A stretch of 64,000 nucleotides of DNA from Pelobates cultripes (lineage: Eukaryota; Chordata; Amphibia; Anura; Pelobatidae). This document shows, piece after piece, positions 45,690-57,619 of the stretch. Each line of letters opens with the position of its first letter. The first letter of the stretch is position 1. The stretch is taken from positions 266,771,000-266,834,999 of the forward strand of contig OW240915.1 in the NCBI GenBank assembly GCA_933207985.1, read 5' to 3'. Made by a program: the position numbers and the translations under genes. Below the pieces are notes generated by a model. It was not told where the DNA came from. It did no database searches and saw only the letters and a list, made by a program, of their open reading frames with translations.

Positions 45690-46200
45690 CTGCACGTTAT
45701 CACATAGACCACTCTTGTGGTATTGCAATTTATAAAATCTTGCACTGGATAGCAGTTATTGGTTCTGGTGCATGTGACTGTTTTAGAGGGGAGTAAGAAT
45801 TTGCGTGCTTTACATGATCCACACTTAAACATCCCTTTGGTCAGAGACAACCCGCTTGGGTGGGTGGTTAGTGGTTCCAAATAACTGTGAACCAGTATGT
45901 CCCTCAAATTTCTACGCGCTGTAAGGGTGGGAAAGGGGGTAAGACTATCATAAAGGTCTTCATTGTGCGTGAGGATAGGCCAGTTATTGGTGAATATTTG
46001 TCTTACTAGCTCCTAGTACTGATCAAATGTTCCTATGCATCTAATGACTTGGTGGGTAGTCTTAGTTCTTGAAGAATGGTGGCAGGTGGATCTATCAATG
46101 GATGCTATGTCTTTTTTAGAATTTTATTGGGGTAGCCCTTTGCTTTGAATCTCTTTAGGTTTCTACTGCATCTCCTTTTTTGGGGGTGGAGCTATCCGAC
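45690..46200 (-). pseudogene. Penelope-like element fragment (RT linker to start of endonuclease)
   Basis: From 46200 down, in changing frames: RNLKRFKAKGYPNKILKK, RQIFTNNWPILTHNEDL, TARRNLRDILVHSYLEPL, then GMFKCGSCKARKF and FINCNTTRVVYVITC. The W-P-I-L block, the R-N-L-R-D-x-L-V-x-S block and the CGxC...FINCxTxxVVY block are hallmarks of Penelope-like proteins between the RT and the GIY-YIG nuclease. The nuclease itself is missing; sequence changes to DIRS near 45.67-45.69 kb. In one frame the two are fused into a single 238-codon reading frame. Confidence 0.75.
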
Positions 46201-48775
46201 CACTGCTTAGTAGACATCTACTTAGCATTTTAGCCATGACTCAGGAAATCTGTTTTGTATATATGTACCTAGTCTTTGTTTTTAATTTGTCTTTTTGGTT
46301 ATTTTGTTTATTTGGTAGTGTCTTTTATACGTAGTATTAAAAGTTGTTTAAAACTTTTTCTTTTCCCTACCTATATCCTAGTAGCAAGACCTTAGCCCTC
46401 CAATCCCTCGATTTCTGGTAAAACACACATTATTGAAAAAAAAGATTGTCAGCCACCACAAGAGAGGCCAATTGAGAATTGGTGGAACCCATAGTTAAGT
46501 ACATTGAAACCAAAATAATGAATTTATAAGTACATCCCTGACAAAATACGGTGAATTCAAATTTGTATTTTAAAAATAAATATCCAACAGTGTTTCTCCA
46601 TAAACGTAGTGTTTCTCATCTGGTATGTCTTATCGCATTGGTACGGACAGGTTAACTGTATCATTATTCTGCTGATCTGAGGTATCTAAATTCAGCATAA
46701 TTTCCAACATAAATTCTGATGCTGGGCACTCACAGTCTCAATTTAAATGCATAATTTATGAGCAAGGGCAAAGAGTGTCACTAGAATAATGCAGGTCCCT
46801 GGTGTCCTTTCATGGTTCTAGACTCTAGATAGTTTGTTGTTTTGGTTGACTCGCCCTGATTTATGCTATAATGTTCCCCGGATTCCATGACTTTTGTTAG
46901 TTCTATAATCATGTGTGATTTTCTAACCTCAGTTTGTATGTGGATATTGCTAGCTTGTTCTTGCTGGTATCCTGTCTCAATTTTACATTAAGATGAGGTT
47001 ATATGACATTCTATCCCTTTCTTTTCTTTCTTTACTTCTTAGTTAGGATCCGTCCTTGCAAATTATAAAATGTATTCTTTCTTCTGACACCAGGGAATTT
47101 CAGAAAAAAAAAATACAGTTTCAGCGAATTATTTCCTCTTCTTGTGTACTTAGTGTGATTATATATGTGTTATCTAACCTTGATGATTTGTATTGGACTG
47201 TACTGTGATTTGGCAGATTGGCAAATTGGCAGATTGGATGATTTCTGAACTCCAAGCTGAAACATACATAAATCAAACACCAAGTGAACCGGCAATGCCG
47301 AAAAAGTTTGGTTCAGGGTAATGATTCAGAATTTTGCATGTAGTGCCAAAAAAAAGAGATGACTGCTGGGGAAAAAATATGATTCATAGCTAAGAGAAAA
47401 TCATTAAATTTTGATTCCATTCCATATTTTATAAAATCTATACTTCTATATTTATATATTACATATTTATTAAATATAATTTGTTTTCCACTGCTCCTAC
47501 AGTTTTTCCCTCTATTGGTTACGGATTCTCACTTGATCTGTGAACCAAATTTTAGGAACATGCTCCTATCAGTGTACTGCAAAATATATTCATATTATAT
47601 TTTGCATATATTTTGCAGCACACTGATTACCCCATTTTCATGCCCTTTATTTGTTCTTCTGATTCGATTTTCAAAATGGAATCTCTGTACCAAAAATCTG
47701 TCTGGCAGAACAAACATTTCTGTTTGTCCCAAAAGTTTCAGAAAATGGTTTGGCAAGTTGGTATTTCTTACTGTGCACAAGTCTAGCGTTATCTATGTAA
47801 TCTTTCTTAACAAATAATAATTGGTATTGAAAGTGGTAGTCAGAGAATAGGGGTATGCTGAAGATGATTTTTTCAGCTGTGTTCTTTGAATTCATAGATA
47901 TGCCATAAAACTTTTCTTTATTATTAAATTACATTTTACATTATAGATAGTATCTAATTAGTATTAATAGTTAATGTATGGTTAATGACAAACCAATAAA
48001 TTATGAATATGTATTAATCATTTTTAAGGTGTAAATCAAAATGTGTATCCTTTAAAATCATTAAATAGTTTTCTTTTTGATCATTTCGATTTTGCCCAAA
48101 AACTTTACCAAAAACATTGGCATCAAGCATGTGGAAATTCATCAATGAGAAAGTCAACGTTAATTGTCCAAAATGTTAGATAAGCTGTCTTATACAAAGT
48201 TGCCATTAGATGTCACTATATTTCAATTTACAATTGATGTGAAATATAATTGAATTGAAAATATGACACTCTTAAATGTTTCCATGGCCTCTTTCTGTTT
48301 CCTCTAAACTTATTTCCACTTCAAAAACAAAAAATATATATAATAAAAATAGACACAAAACCTATACAAACTAAGAGGGTTAGACTAAGCCACTAAAATG
48401 AACAGTTGATCACACTCAAATTCATTAATAAAAAATTAGAAATAGAAATAGATATATTTTATTATATACTTTTCAACCTAATAAACCCACAAAATAAACT
48501 TGCAATACATACAGTGTGAGAAAAATATTGCATAAAAAAGTAAAAAAACTAAAACAAAAATGCTTAATCTTAATTCACCACAATAAAGCAATACCAATAG
48601 TGAGTGCGTAAACGTAAACAGCTCCTTTGCGATCCCCTGGCATTTCTCTCTTACTCAGAGCACCATATCCAGCAAAATGCCAAAACCGAGGGGGAGCTCT
48701 TAAAGTAATCTACAACTGGTATCGGTACATAGCGCAGCACCCTCCCACTGGACTACCAGGGATTCTTCTTTTATT
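46201..48775. other. intergenic; no gene recognised
   Basis: AT-rich, low-repeat sequence. Only a palindrome at 47568-47637 stands out. This is one of the longest stretches here without a recognised repeat. Confidence 0.5.
47568..47637. repeat. AT-rich palindrome
   Basis: ATCAGTGTACTGCAAAATAT pairs with ATATTTTGCAGCACACTGAT around an AT-rich centre; one mismatch. Confidence 0.9.
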
Positions 48776-48818
48776 GTGCCTCCACTGGACTACCAGGAAA
48801 ATATAGGCAGGGGTAACA

Positions 48819-48834
48819 CACACACACACACACA
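48819..48834. repeat. (CA)n microsatellite, short
   Basis: Eight CA units, in a wider CA/CT-rich stretch to about 49010. Confidence 0.9.
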
Positions 48835-50760
48835 CTCAGACGCTACACACACCACTCACCCATACTCAAACCCGATAACCAAAGACACAGAAGACTCCTC
48901 CAGACAGAAAATTCTGCCACTAATCTTGCAATACTCAATCAGCACACACAGGCACACTCAACATCCTCCCACACACAGCTCTCAGCCTTGTCCACACACA
49001 ACTCTCACAGCAGAGTCCAGGACTCTAAGAGTTGGCCCTTATTTGTCATCCTGCCTAGAGCCTTGGGCAAACAATATTATTATTTGAACAACTAGGTACG
49101 AGACAAATAAAATCACCTACAGCACTCCCGGCTTAATACATGTTTATTAATTTATTATTACATTTATTTATTAAATTAATTTCCTGCTTTTGACTGTCTA
49201 TATTTTCATTTATATTTTCTCATTTTGTGAAAAATTCTTCAGATAACATTAAGTCTAAAAACATAACCTAAACTTCATCCTGTTGAACTGTAAATGGTAG
49301 AATGTAGTCATTGTCATTAAGCAAATTGGCAAACACATCAAGATCTAATTTAGACCCTTTCCAAATCATTAATAGGCAATCTATATATCTACCAGTCAGG
49401 GTATAGACAGGAAAGGATGATGACCACAAAAGCAACTACCATAAGTAGTAACCCAATATGCCATGAAGTCAGAATATATACAATGTAAAGCTGAAAACAA
49501 AAACAAGAACACAAATAAATAGCATAAATGAAAAACGGATAACTCAATACAAAGAAGGGAGTGAGGCCTCTTGATACAGGAAGCAGGCTAGATTCCACAG
49601 GAACAGGTTTAACAGGATAGCGGTTTGCTCTGGAACACTGATGGTTTGCACAGTATAGCAGCTTTCTCTGGGACACAAGGGGTTTGCACAGTATAGCAGC
49701 TTTCTCTGGGACACAAGGGGTTTGCACATAATAGCAGCTTGGACTGGAGCAATGCGGGTTTGCAAAGGATAGCAGCAAGTTCTGGTACATTGATGGTTTG
49801 CACAGGAGCTCAAGTACCATAGGACACAGTACAACTGAGCTAGGCCCCCAGGAGCGAGACACGGGAAGAAAGGGTTTCAGCAGGCAGGATACAAAGACAA
49901 AATCTATAACAAAATCAATGCACCAGCAAGCATAAAGGGGCAAGACTAAACTTAATAGAGAGAAGATGATTGCAAGGTGGGGACAGTTTAGACCACTTCA
50001 GTCAGAAGCCGAGATAATAACAAGGTGGGGACAACTGGGGGGCAGAGTCAGAACTCTTCAGACCGGTTTAAGGCAAGGAAGTGGCACTGAGAGGTACTAC
50101 ATCAGACTGAAAAGATCAGAAAACTACGGAAGTAAACGTAGAATTGTAACAATACCGTTAAATAAAATATGACTTCTGTAAGTCCACAGAAGTGGAGCAG
50201 CTACCACCATAAAGAGATTGTCGTATGAGAGTGCAAAACAAGTAACTCCACATCTCTGGAGGTAGAAATTCACACAGAACACAAAATATGTGTGTGTTAA
50301 AAGAAATCCAAAAAGGCCATTACAATATTTACATTTCAAATACTTTGAACTAAATTTAAAAAAATAAGCTGCAGTTTTTTGTCCTTACCTGTGAGGAATT
50401 CAATAATCTAAAGAGCTTACATGGAGATATACCTATAGACAATTGGATTCCTATTTAACATCTTCTAATTTCTGAAGAACGTGTTCAGTGTCCTGAAAGA
50501 TACTGGATATGTTTCTTGCAAGGGCGTTGAAGATAGAAATCAACCCATTCCAAGAGGTCCTCACCTAAATATTCTATACCTGAAACAATAAGGCAGCAGG
50601 GAGGATCTACTATTAACTCATTAATATTAGGAAGACAATAGAATAGGGACTATTTTTAACTATATAAAAACTTTCCCTCTTGTTTACTGCACCTATAGAA
50701 CCTCATCAGTCAGCTAACTTTTTAAGAGACTCCAAAAATGGGCTTGTCGGGTCATGGAAT
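48835..50760. other. intergenic; minisatellite, no gene
   Basis: Apart from the 38-bp tandem repeat at 49605-49806, I see nothing recognisable. Open frames across the minisatellite are a by-product of the repeat. Confidence 0.55.
49605..49806. repeat. 38-bp tandem repeat, about five copies
   Basis: GGTTTGCA starts at 49643, 49681, 49719, 49757 and 49795, an exact 38-bp step. Two units share GCTTTCTCTGGGACACAAGG; the others diverge. A degenerate unit lies at 49622. Confidence 0.95.
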
Positions 50761-50778
50761 AACTTAACATAAGTGGAT

Positions 50779-51530
50779 ACATCTAATAATTAAGTGTTCT
50801 TGCATGGCAAAAACACTTACTATTATCTCATATATATATTATTAAGTGTTCTTGCATAGCAAGACCACCTAATATTATCTCACATATATATTATTCTTAT
50901 TCTTATTATAGCCAAATTTACCACCCTAACTCCTCCCACAGTTTTTACACTACATAGACAGTAATATAACAAAGTGTGCGGATTGTTCCCGATTGGTGTG
51001 TTATTACTTTGTGGAACCTTTCGCCGAATGGTTCACGAAATATCGACGTTTTTGTGGCGAAATTGGTCCCAAAGGGATGAATGGTGAAATGTTAAAAACT
51101 AGAGTGGGAGCTGACAAAAGCTGAAAAATCAAGACATGATTTCTAAACTGCCACCACTCCCTCATTTTCAAGCCCACCTACACAAATCTTATATCAAAAC
51201 ATTCAGCCATCCCTGCTGCCACTTAACATGTCCACAGCTAAGCCATAGTCGTGATAGTTTTCACATTATGACCATTTGTTTGCAACTCACGCCATCCATT
51301 GACATTCATTGAAACTCCACTCTAGCCACCTCAAATTTGAAGGGCAATATCTAAACTGCGACTGTGCCTTCATTTTTAATATTTCAGAGACATACTATGC
51401 ATCAAAATGTAGGTCTGGGTCTAGTGATTCTCACAATATAAAGCTCTTCGCTGTAGGACTTATAGTTTTTAAAACTACGACCGTTTGAAGATGGCAACTA
51501 TTATCTCACATAATAGTGGTGGAGGCAAGA
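50779..51530. repeat. DNA-transposon-like repeat with short inverted ends
   Basis: TTAAGTGTTCTTGCA at the left (about 50789 and again 50834) and GGCAAGAACACTTCAA at the right (about 51513). Body contains CACCCTAACTCCTCCCACAG. Non-coding. TATTATCTCA copies occur on both ends. Confidence 0.6.
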
Positions 51531-51972
51531 ACACTTCAAACAATTTCCCCAGAAATTTTAGCTTTTCTAGTTGCTATTTATTCTTGTCCATAATGACAAT
51601 TTTACAAGATTAATTAGTGCATCCCTTTCTTCTGGGGACAAGTTGTTTTTAATAACGATTTTTCTTCTGATTAGCTAGCTTGTTTATAAAGATCATCTTA
51701 TATGAGCTAATTCTAAATTTATAACCATGCATTAGTCTCTAAATAAGTTTAATTCAAATCTAAATAGTCTGATAAGACTGAATTATCTCCTTTCCGTGCA
51801 TTTTCATTATAAAGTAAAGAATTCTGAGGATTTAAAAGAAATATTAGTGTAAATTGTACTTGATTGTTTTTGATTATAGTTTCCATCAAATCCATAGAAC
51901 AACTGTGCAAATAATTTTTTTCAAATTTCCATTAATTCCATGTCTTCATTTGCATAATTGGAACCTTTAGTA

Positions 51973-52251
51973 CAGGCTTCCCCAAACTCCGGCCCTCCAG
52001 ATGTTACATAGTTACATAGTTACATAGCTGAAAAGAGACTTGTGTCCATCAAGTTCAGCCTTCCTCACAAATGTTGTTGCTGTTGAGCCAAAAGAAGGCA
52101 AAAAACCTGGTCTGAAGCGCTTCCAATTTTGCCACAAACTAGGAAAAAATTGCTGAACTACAACTCCCATGATTTTCAGCCTATTTCATTCATAGAATCA
52201 TGGGAGTTGTAGTTAAGCAACATCTGGAGGGCCAGAGTTTGAGGAAGCCTG
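51973..52251. mobile_element. palindromic hAT-type MITE with 8-bp target duplication
   Basis: Flanked by CTTTAGTA at 51965-51972 and 52252-52259. The element folds on itself: CAGGCTTCCCCAAACTCC with GTTTGAGGAAGCCTG, and CTACAACTCCCATGATT with AATCATGGGAGTTGTAG. A 146-bp insertion (52006-52151) splits the left arm. Confidence 0.9.
52006..52151. repeat. insertion inside the palindromic MITE
   Basis: Starts ACATAGTTACATAGTTACAT, then AGAGACTTGTGTCCATCAAG, a repeat I recognise from frogs. The two sides of the MITE (CCAGATGTT and GCTGAAC) rejoin if it is removed. Confidence 0.75.
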
Positions 52252-52259
52252 CTTTAGTA

Positions 52260-53950
52260 TGTGAAGGCTACTTGGGATTCAACCCTATTCTTTGTATTTT
52301 TGTAAACTACAAACTTCCTAATACATCTTTGTTTCTGCAGTGGTTATGATGCCAGATGAATGCTGGCACTATTCCTTAATAATGAGGCAACCCATTTTGC
52401 AACAGGTTGTCCTCTTACCTGGCTCCCTGCCGAACACCAAGCCTGCTGGAATTGCCAGTGATGCACATTCGGCTTCTGCAGAGCTGCAGAAGCCAGATGG
52501 TCATTCATTGGCTAGGAGTATCATCTAGAACTTTTGTTCAAGGCTTGCTAATAACATACTAGAAAGCTGTTGGAGGTGGAGATACACCACTGTCAACATC
52601 ATTAAATCTCATTATCTCATACTTTATAATGAAGCACTGCACATACCGGTTTCAAGCACCATGACCACTTTAAACCAGTAAAGTGGTCATTGGTGTTTGG
52701 AGTAACATTAGGCTAGTCAGAGAACATAAGGTTGCATGTACTTATCTGTCTCACAACTACATAGCCTTAAATAAGATACACAATAAAAGAAAATACACTT
52801 TGTACCTTGTAGTCCATATTCTGTTTATAGAAACAGGCCTTTAAAAGTAAAATAAAAGATGCAATAAAATTAGAAATAAAAGACGAGTAACCAGAAAAAA
52901 AATCCACAGAGGGAAAAAAGTGTAAACCAAACACTCTTTTCCAATTAATGATCGTCAGTCCTGAATGGTTGCATTCATATGCCAGTGCCACTTTAGATTC
53001 TAATTTGACCTCAGTTGTATTATGGGTGACTGGCTAGACAACCAATCACAATTCAACAGTGAGCAAACAGTTATTTATTATTAATAGTTTAAGGGTATCA
53101 AGTGATGGCACTGGATAACATTAAAAGATCATTTTTACTTATCACTTTTTTGCAAAAAGTGACCAAGATGAAATGCTTGTTTACACGGTGACAACTAGAG
53201 GAAGGAGGAAGATATACTTACTTGACTCTTTCACTCTTTAGGACTGCCATCTTTTATCCCTTGTTGCTATTATACCTCCCAAGTTCGGCAGTCCACTAAT
53301 CAGGATGCCGGTGGGAGGAGGGAAAGGAGGTAGGCCAGTGATGCAATTGTGTCACATTCTTTGCCCAAAAAGGAAAGGTAAAATCTCATTGACACAAGCT
53401 CACAGGCAGAAAATGTAATTGATACACAGACTCACAGACAGACAGACAGACAATCTCATTGATACACACAAGCTCATTGACATAAAAACATAAGCTCACC
53501 GATACACACAAATATGCTTACTGACAGACAATCTCACTGACACACAGAGAAGCTTACTAGTACACAAGGTGAAAAGTACACTAGGCGACTACAGACAAAC
53601 TCATTGGTTTACAAACTTACTACAGACAAGTTTACTGTCACACACACATGCTTCACTACAGACAAGTTTAAATAGAAACAAGTGGCAGGTTGGTTAATCT
53701 TAAGCCTTATTATTTCTCATATATGACATATCTGACATGTAGTCATAGACACAATAGTTATATAGTAGAAGCATAGAATAAAAACAATATGTGGTTAGTA
53801 TATCCAAAAATAAGAACATAACTGGTAGTCAGGAATACACCACAGATGAGTGTGTATTGGAAACAAAAAATCAGAGGAAAGAATATGTGCAATGCTATTA
53901 GCATGAAATTCTAATCTTAAAATGGCAAAAGTAAAGTTGTGAACGATCCT
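52260..53950. other. intergenic; simple-sequence patches only
   Basis: No coding signal. Bases 53380-53660 are rich in CTCATTGACACA and CAGACAGA units. A short inverted pair, ACTTTAAACCAGTAAAGTGG, lies at about 52669. Confidence 0.55.
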
Positions 53951-54548
53951 TTAAAGGGACACTATAGTCACCGGTGCAACTACATGTATCCCTGACCCTA
54001 TAGTGTTAACACCACCATCTAGCCCCCCTGGGCCCCTCATGCCTCCATAAATATAGTAACAATCTTACTATATTCAATCCATAAGCTGTAACTCTGCATG
54101 CTGTTTGCCTAAAAACAAAACAAAAAAAACAGTCTGCTGACATCATCAGAAGTTGTAGCCTGATCCAATCACAATGCTTCCCCTTAGGATTGGCTGAGAC
54201 TGACAAGGAGGCAGATCAGGGGCAGAGCCAGCATGATTCAAACACAGCACTGGCCAATCAGTATCTCCTCATAGAGATGAATTGTATCAATGAATCTCTA
54301 TGAGAAAAGCTCAGTGTCTGCATGCAGTGGGAGGAGATACTGAATCACAGGATGCTCGTGCACAGCAGATCTGAACTCAGAAGTCCCTCTGGTTCACTGT
54401 GAGTGACTGCAACTGGAGGTGTTCATAGCTTTCAATGTAAACTGTATTTTCTCAGTGTTTACATGAGAAAGGCTGCAGGGAACTATAGTTCTCACTTGAA
54501 CAACCTCATTAAGCTGAAGTTATTCAGGTGACTATAGTGTCCCTTTAA
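53951..54548. mobile_element. T2-type MITE, 598 bp
   Basis: TTAAAGGGACACTATAGTCA at the left; GTGACTATAGTGTCCCTTTA at the right; TTAA at both edges. Inner inverted pair CTCATAGAGAT/ATCTCTATGAG near 54270-54302. Confidence 0.9.
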
Positions 54549-54739
54549 TTCAGTTTGTTGACTGTTCTAACTCCACCCTTTTTCTATATAAAGATAACAG
54601 CGTGTATATACATCTTGAAAGTGGTGGACACATTTCGACTGGACCGGACAGATATATTGTAAGATGAAAAAAATCACTGGTGGTAAAAAATATACTGATT
54701 AAAAAATATTGAGGAAAGTTGCAAAAAAATGATTTATTG

Positions 54740-54800
54740 AATAAATCATAAACGTAAAATATGCACGTGTTTCAACACTACAATGGGTCTTCCTCAGGTG
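54740..54800 (-). ncRNA. hammerhead-like motif, degraded
   Basis: Minus strand: CUGAGGA fits the hammerhead core CUGANGA, followed by AGACCC, a loop, GUUGAAAC and ACGUG. Stem II pairs poorly and stem III lacks its last U. Only the core and the GAAACACGUG block resemble the motif at 31436-31487. A Penelope-like coding fragment lies 570 bp away on the other strand. Confidence 0.25.
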
Positions 54801-55370
54801 CTGTTGAATATTGCACTGGTCTAAACATGCTTATATATGTGTATACTAATTAACAATAACGTACACATATTGTACAAGAAACACTCCCATCTCCAAATAT
54901 GGTCTGGACCATATTACGTATTTGCCACCCCCAAATTGTGATGTTTCTGGTTCAGACACAAAGTCTCCGTCATATTAGTAGCCTCTTATATGGGTAATTA
55001 AGTTAAACAAAATAAGCGAGGTACAGTCAAAATATAAATATATAAATGAAAAACTCTTTCTTCTCCCAGGTTCAGTCAGTTGAATACGCTCCGAGATCTT
55101 TTTCAATGATCTCCATCGTCGTGTAGATTGCGTTACGTCATTTCCTGTGATGCATCGGGTTTGCATGTTGGTTGCCGATACGTCACTTCCTGTGACGTCT
55201 ATGTGCAGAATGATTCTCTCTGATGGATAGTTGTATTCTCCAAACAGGTAATCAATCAAATAGGCGACTGATACAAGTGAAGTCTAGGAGTCTTAGAAGC
55301 CCGAAGCCACGGGCGCCATATTTAAAAAGGTATAAATTCCAGAATAACATCACTGTCCCTGGTTATCAAA

Positions 55371-55790
55371 AATGCCTAAGGGACAATTCCTGCAAATTCA
55401 CAGAAATTGTACCAATCAGACAGATTTTATTGCCCAGTCCGCTATTTAAAAAAAAACCAGTTTGAACAAAAAGGATATGACAGCAAGGATTTACAAAATA
55501 ATATAAACACAGTCGCCAAATTAGAACGATCGCCTCTGCTCCAATATAAAAAGAAAGACACAACAAAGAAAAATTAACAAATTCCATGTATTTTCTATTT
55601 TTCTAGCAATATGGGCAATGTAAAAAAAGATTAATAAAAATTGGCACATCCTTCAACATGAGGATGATATACGAGAATACATTGGAAAAAAAAAAATATT
55701 TTTTTTTAGAGGTGCAAAGAATTTGAAACAAATTTTAACCAAACGTTTTGTAAAAGACGATGTACCAAGGTTTTTTTTTTTTTACATTTG
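55371..55790 (+). pseudogene. Penelope-like element fragment (RT thumb region)
   Basis: Reads MPKGQFLQIHRNCTNQTDFI, then KGYDSKDLQNNINTVAKLER, LLQYKKKDTT, and in later frames IFYFSSNMGNV and FFLEVQRI or RGAKN-like sequence. The R-R-N-C-T/S-N-Q-T-D-F block and the K-G-Y-D-x-K block match the region after the RT palm in Penelope-like elements. Two or more frame changes and A/T runs (55689, 55770) break it. The nuclease is absent. Confidence 0.75.
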
Positions 55791-55887
55791 ACAATTTTTA
55801 TTGTTTTTAGTTAAAAAGTATGATAAAAAAAGAGGGGAGATGAGGACAGAATACAGCATCACTTTGCACAGAATATCCTCATTGTTA

Positions 55888-57449
55888 CAGGGAGTGCAGA
55901 ATTATTAGGCAAATGAGTATTTTGACCACATCATCCTCTTTATGCATGTTGTCTTACTCCAAGCTGTATAGGCTCGAAAGCCTACTACCAATTAAGCATA
56001 TTAGGTGATGTGCATCTCTGTAATGAGAAGGGGTGTGGTCTTATGACATCAACACCCTATATCAGGTGTGCATAATTATTAGGCAACTTCCTTTCCTTTG
56101 GCAAAATGGGTCAAAAGAAGGACTTGACAGGCTCAGAAAAGTCAAAAATAGTGAGATATCTTGCAGAGGGATGCAGCACTCTTAAAATTGCAAAGCTTCT
56201 GAAGCGTGATCATCGAACAATCAAGCGTTTCATTCAAAATAGTCAACAGGGTCGCAAGAAGCGTGTGGAAAAACCAAGGCGCAAAATAACTGCCCATGAA
56301 CTGAGAAAAGTCAAGCGTGCAGCTGCCACAATGCCACTTGCCACCAGTTTGGCCATATTTCAGAGCTGCAACATCACTGGAGTGCCCAAAAGCACAAGGT
56401 GTGCAATACTCAGAGACATGGCCAAGGTAAGAAAGGCTGAAAGACGACCACCACTGAACAAGACACACAAGCTGAAACGTCAAGACTGGGCCAAGAAATA
56501 TCTCAAGACTGATTTTTCTAAGGTTTTATGGACTGATGAAATGAGAGTGAGTCTTGATGGGCCAGATGGATGGGCCCGTGGCTGGATTGGTAAAGGGCAG
56601 AGAGCTCCAGTCCGACTCAGACGCCAGCAAGGTGGAGGTGGAGTACTGGTTTGGGCTGGTATCATCAAAGATGAGCTTGTGGGGCCTTTTCGGGTTGAGG
56701 ATGGAGTCAAGCTCAACTCCCAGTCCTACTGCCAGTTCCTGGAAGACACCTTCTTCAAGCAGTGGTACAGGAAGAAGTCTGCATCCTTCAAGAAAACATG
56801 ATTTTCATGCAGGACAATGCTCCATCACACGCGTCCAAGTACTCCACAGCGTGGCTGGCAAGAAAGGGTATAAAAGAAGAAAATCTAATGACATGGCCTC
56901 CTTGTTCACCTGATCTGAACCCCATTGAGAACCTGTGGTCCATCATCAAATGTGATATTTACAAGGAGGGAAAACAGTACACCTCTCTGAACAGTGTCTG
57001 GGAGGCTGTGGTTGCTGCTGCACGCAATGTTGATGGTGAACAGATCAAAACACTGACAGAATCCATGGATGGCAGGCTTTTGAGTGTCCTTGCAAAGAAA
57101 GGTGGCTATATTGGTCACTGATTTGTTTTTGTTTTGTTTTTGAATGTCAGAAATGTATATTTGTGAATGTTGAGATGTTATATTGGTTTCACTGGTAATA
57201 ATAAATAATTGAAATGGGTATATATTTGTTTTTTGTTAAGTTGCCTAATAATTATGCACAGTAATAGTCACCTGCACACACAGATATCCCCCTAACATAG
57301 CTATAACTAAAAACAAACTAAAAACTACTTCCAAAAATATTCAGCTTTGATATTAATGAGTTTTTTGGGTTCATTGAGAACATGGTTGTTGTTCAATAAT
57401 AAAATTAATCCTCAAAAATACAACTTGCCTAATAATTCTGCACTCCCTG
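55888..57449. mobile_element. Tc1/mariner-superfamily transposon, nearly complete
   Basis: TA at 55886-55887 and 57450-57451 is the target duplication. Ends CAGGGAGTGCAGAATTATTA and its inverse are identical over about 25 bp. A second internal copy of each end (GTGCATAATTATTAGGCAAC near 56068; inverse near 57240) gives the IR/DR layout known in several Tc1-like groups. Length 1562 bp. It contains one transposase gene, broken once. The small divergence between ends suggests a recent copy. Confidence 0.93.
56106..57121 (+). pseudogene. Tc1-like transposase, DD37E spacing, one frame break
   Basis: Starts MGQKKDLTGSEKSKIVRYLA with helix-turn-helix DNA-binding segments (about residues 8-50 and 70-120). 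Catalytic Asp 1 in VLWTDEMRVSLDG, Asp 2 in FMQDNAPSHAS and Glu in PDLNPIENLW. I count 37 residues between Asp 2 and Glu, that is DD37E rather than the DD34E usual for Tc1. DD37E occurs in the TRT group of vertebrate Tc1-like elements, but family placement is uncertain. A shift of one base in the A run at about 56789-56797 splits the gene into overlapping frames (to 56801, and 56762-57121); otherwise it reads through to the stop. Role: cut-and-paste transposition. Confidence 0.9.
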
Positions 57450-57619
57450 TATAGTAACACATCCAATTGATATCATGATGACACATGGAAGATGGCAGTA
57501 TTAGCTAACATTCACATGCTAGTCCTGATCACATTAACAGTAGTGAGCAAACCCCTAAGCCCCGTTTGTCCTCTCCTGATCGTCCAAGGAGTATAACCTC
57601 TTAAGATTGCTAAGTGCGC

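Noticed and set aside
49389..49943. 184-codon minus-strand frame
   Set aside because: It spans the 38-bp tandem repeat, and the rest shows no domain or splice context.
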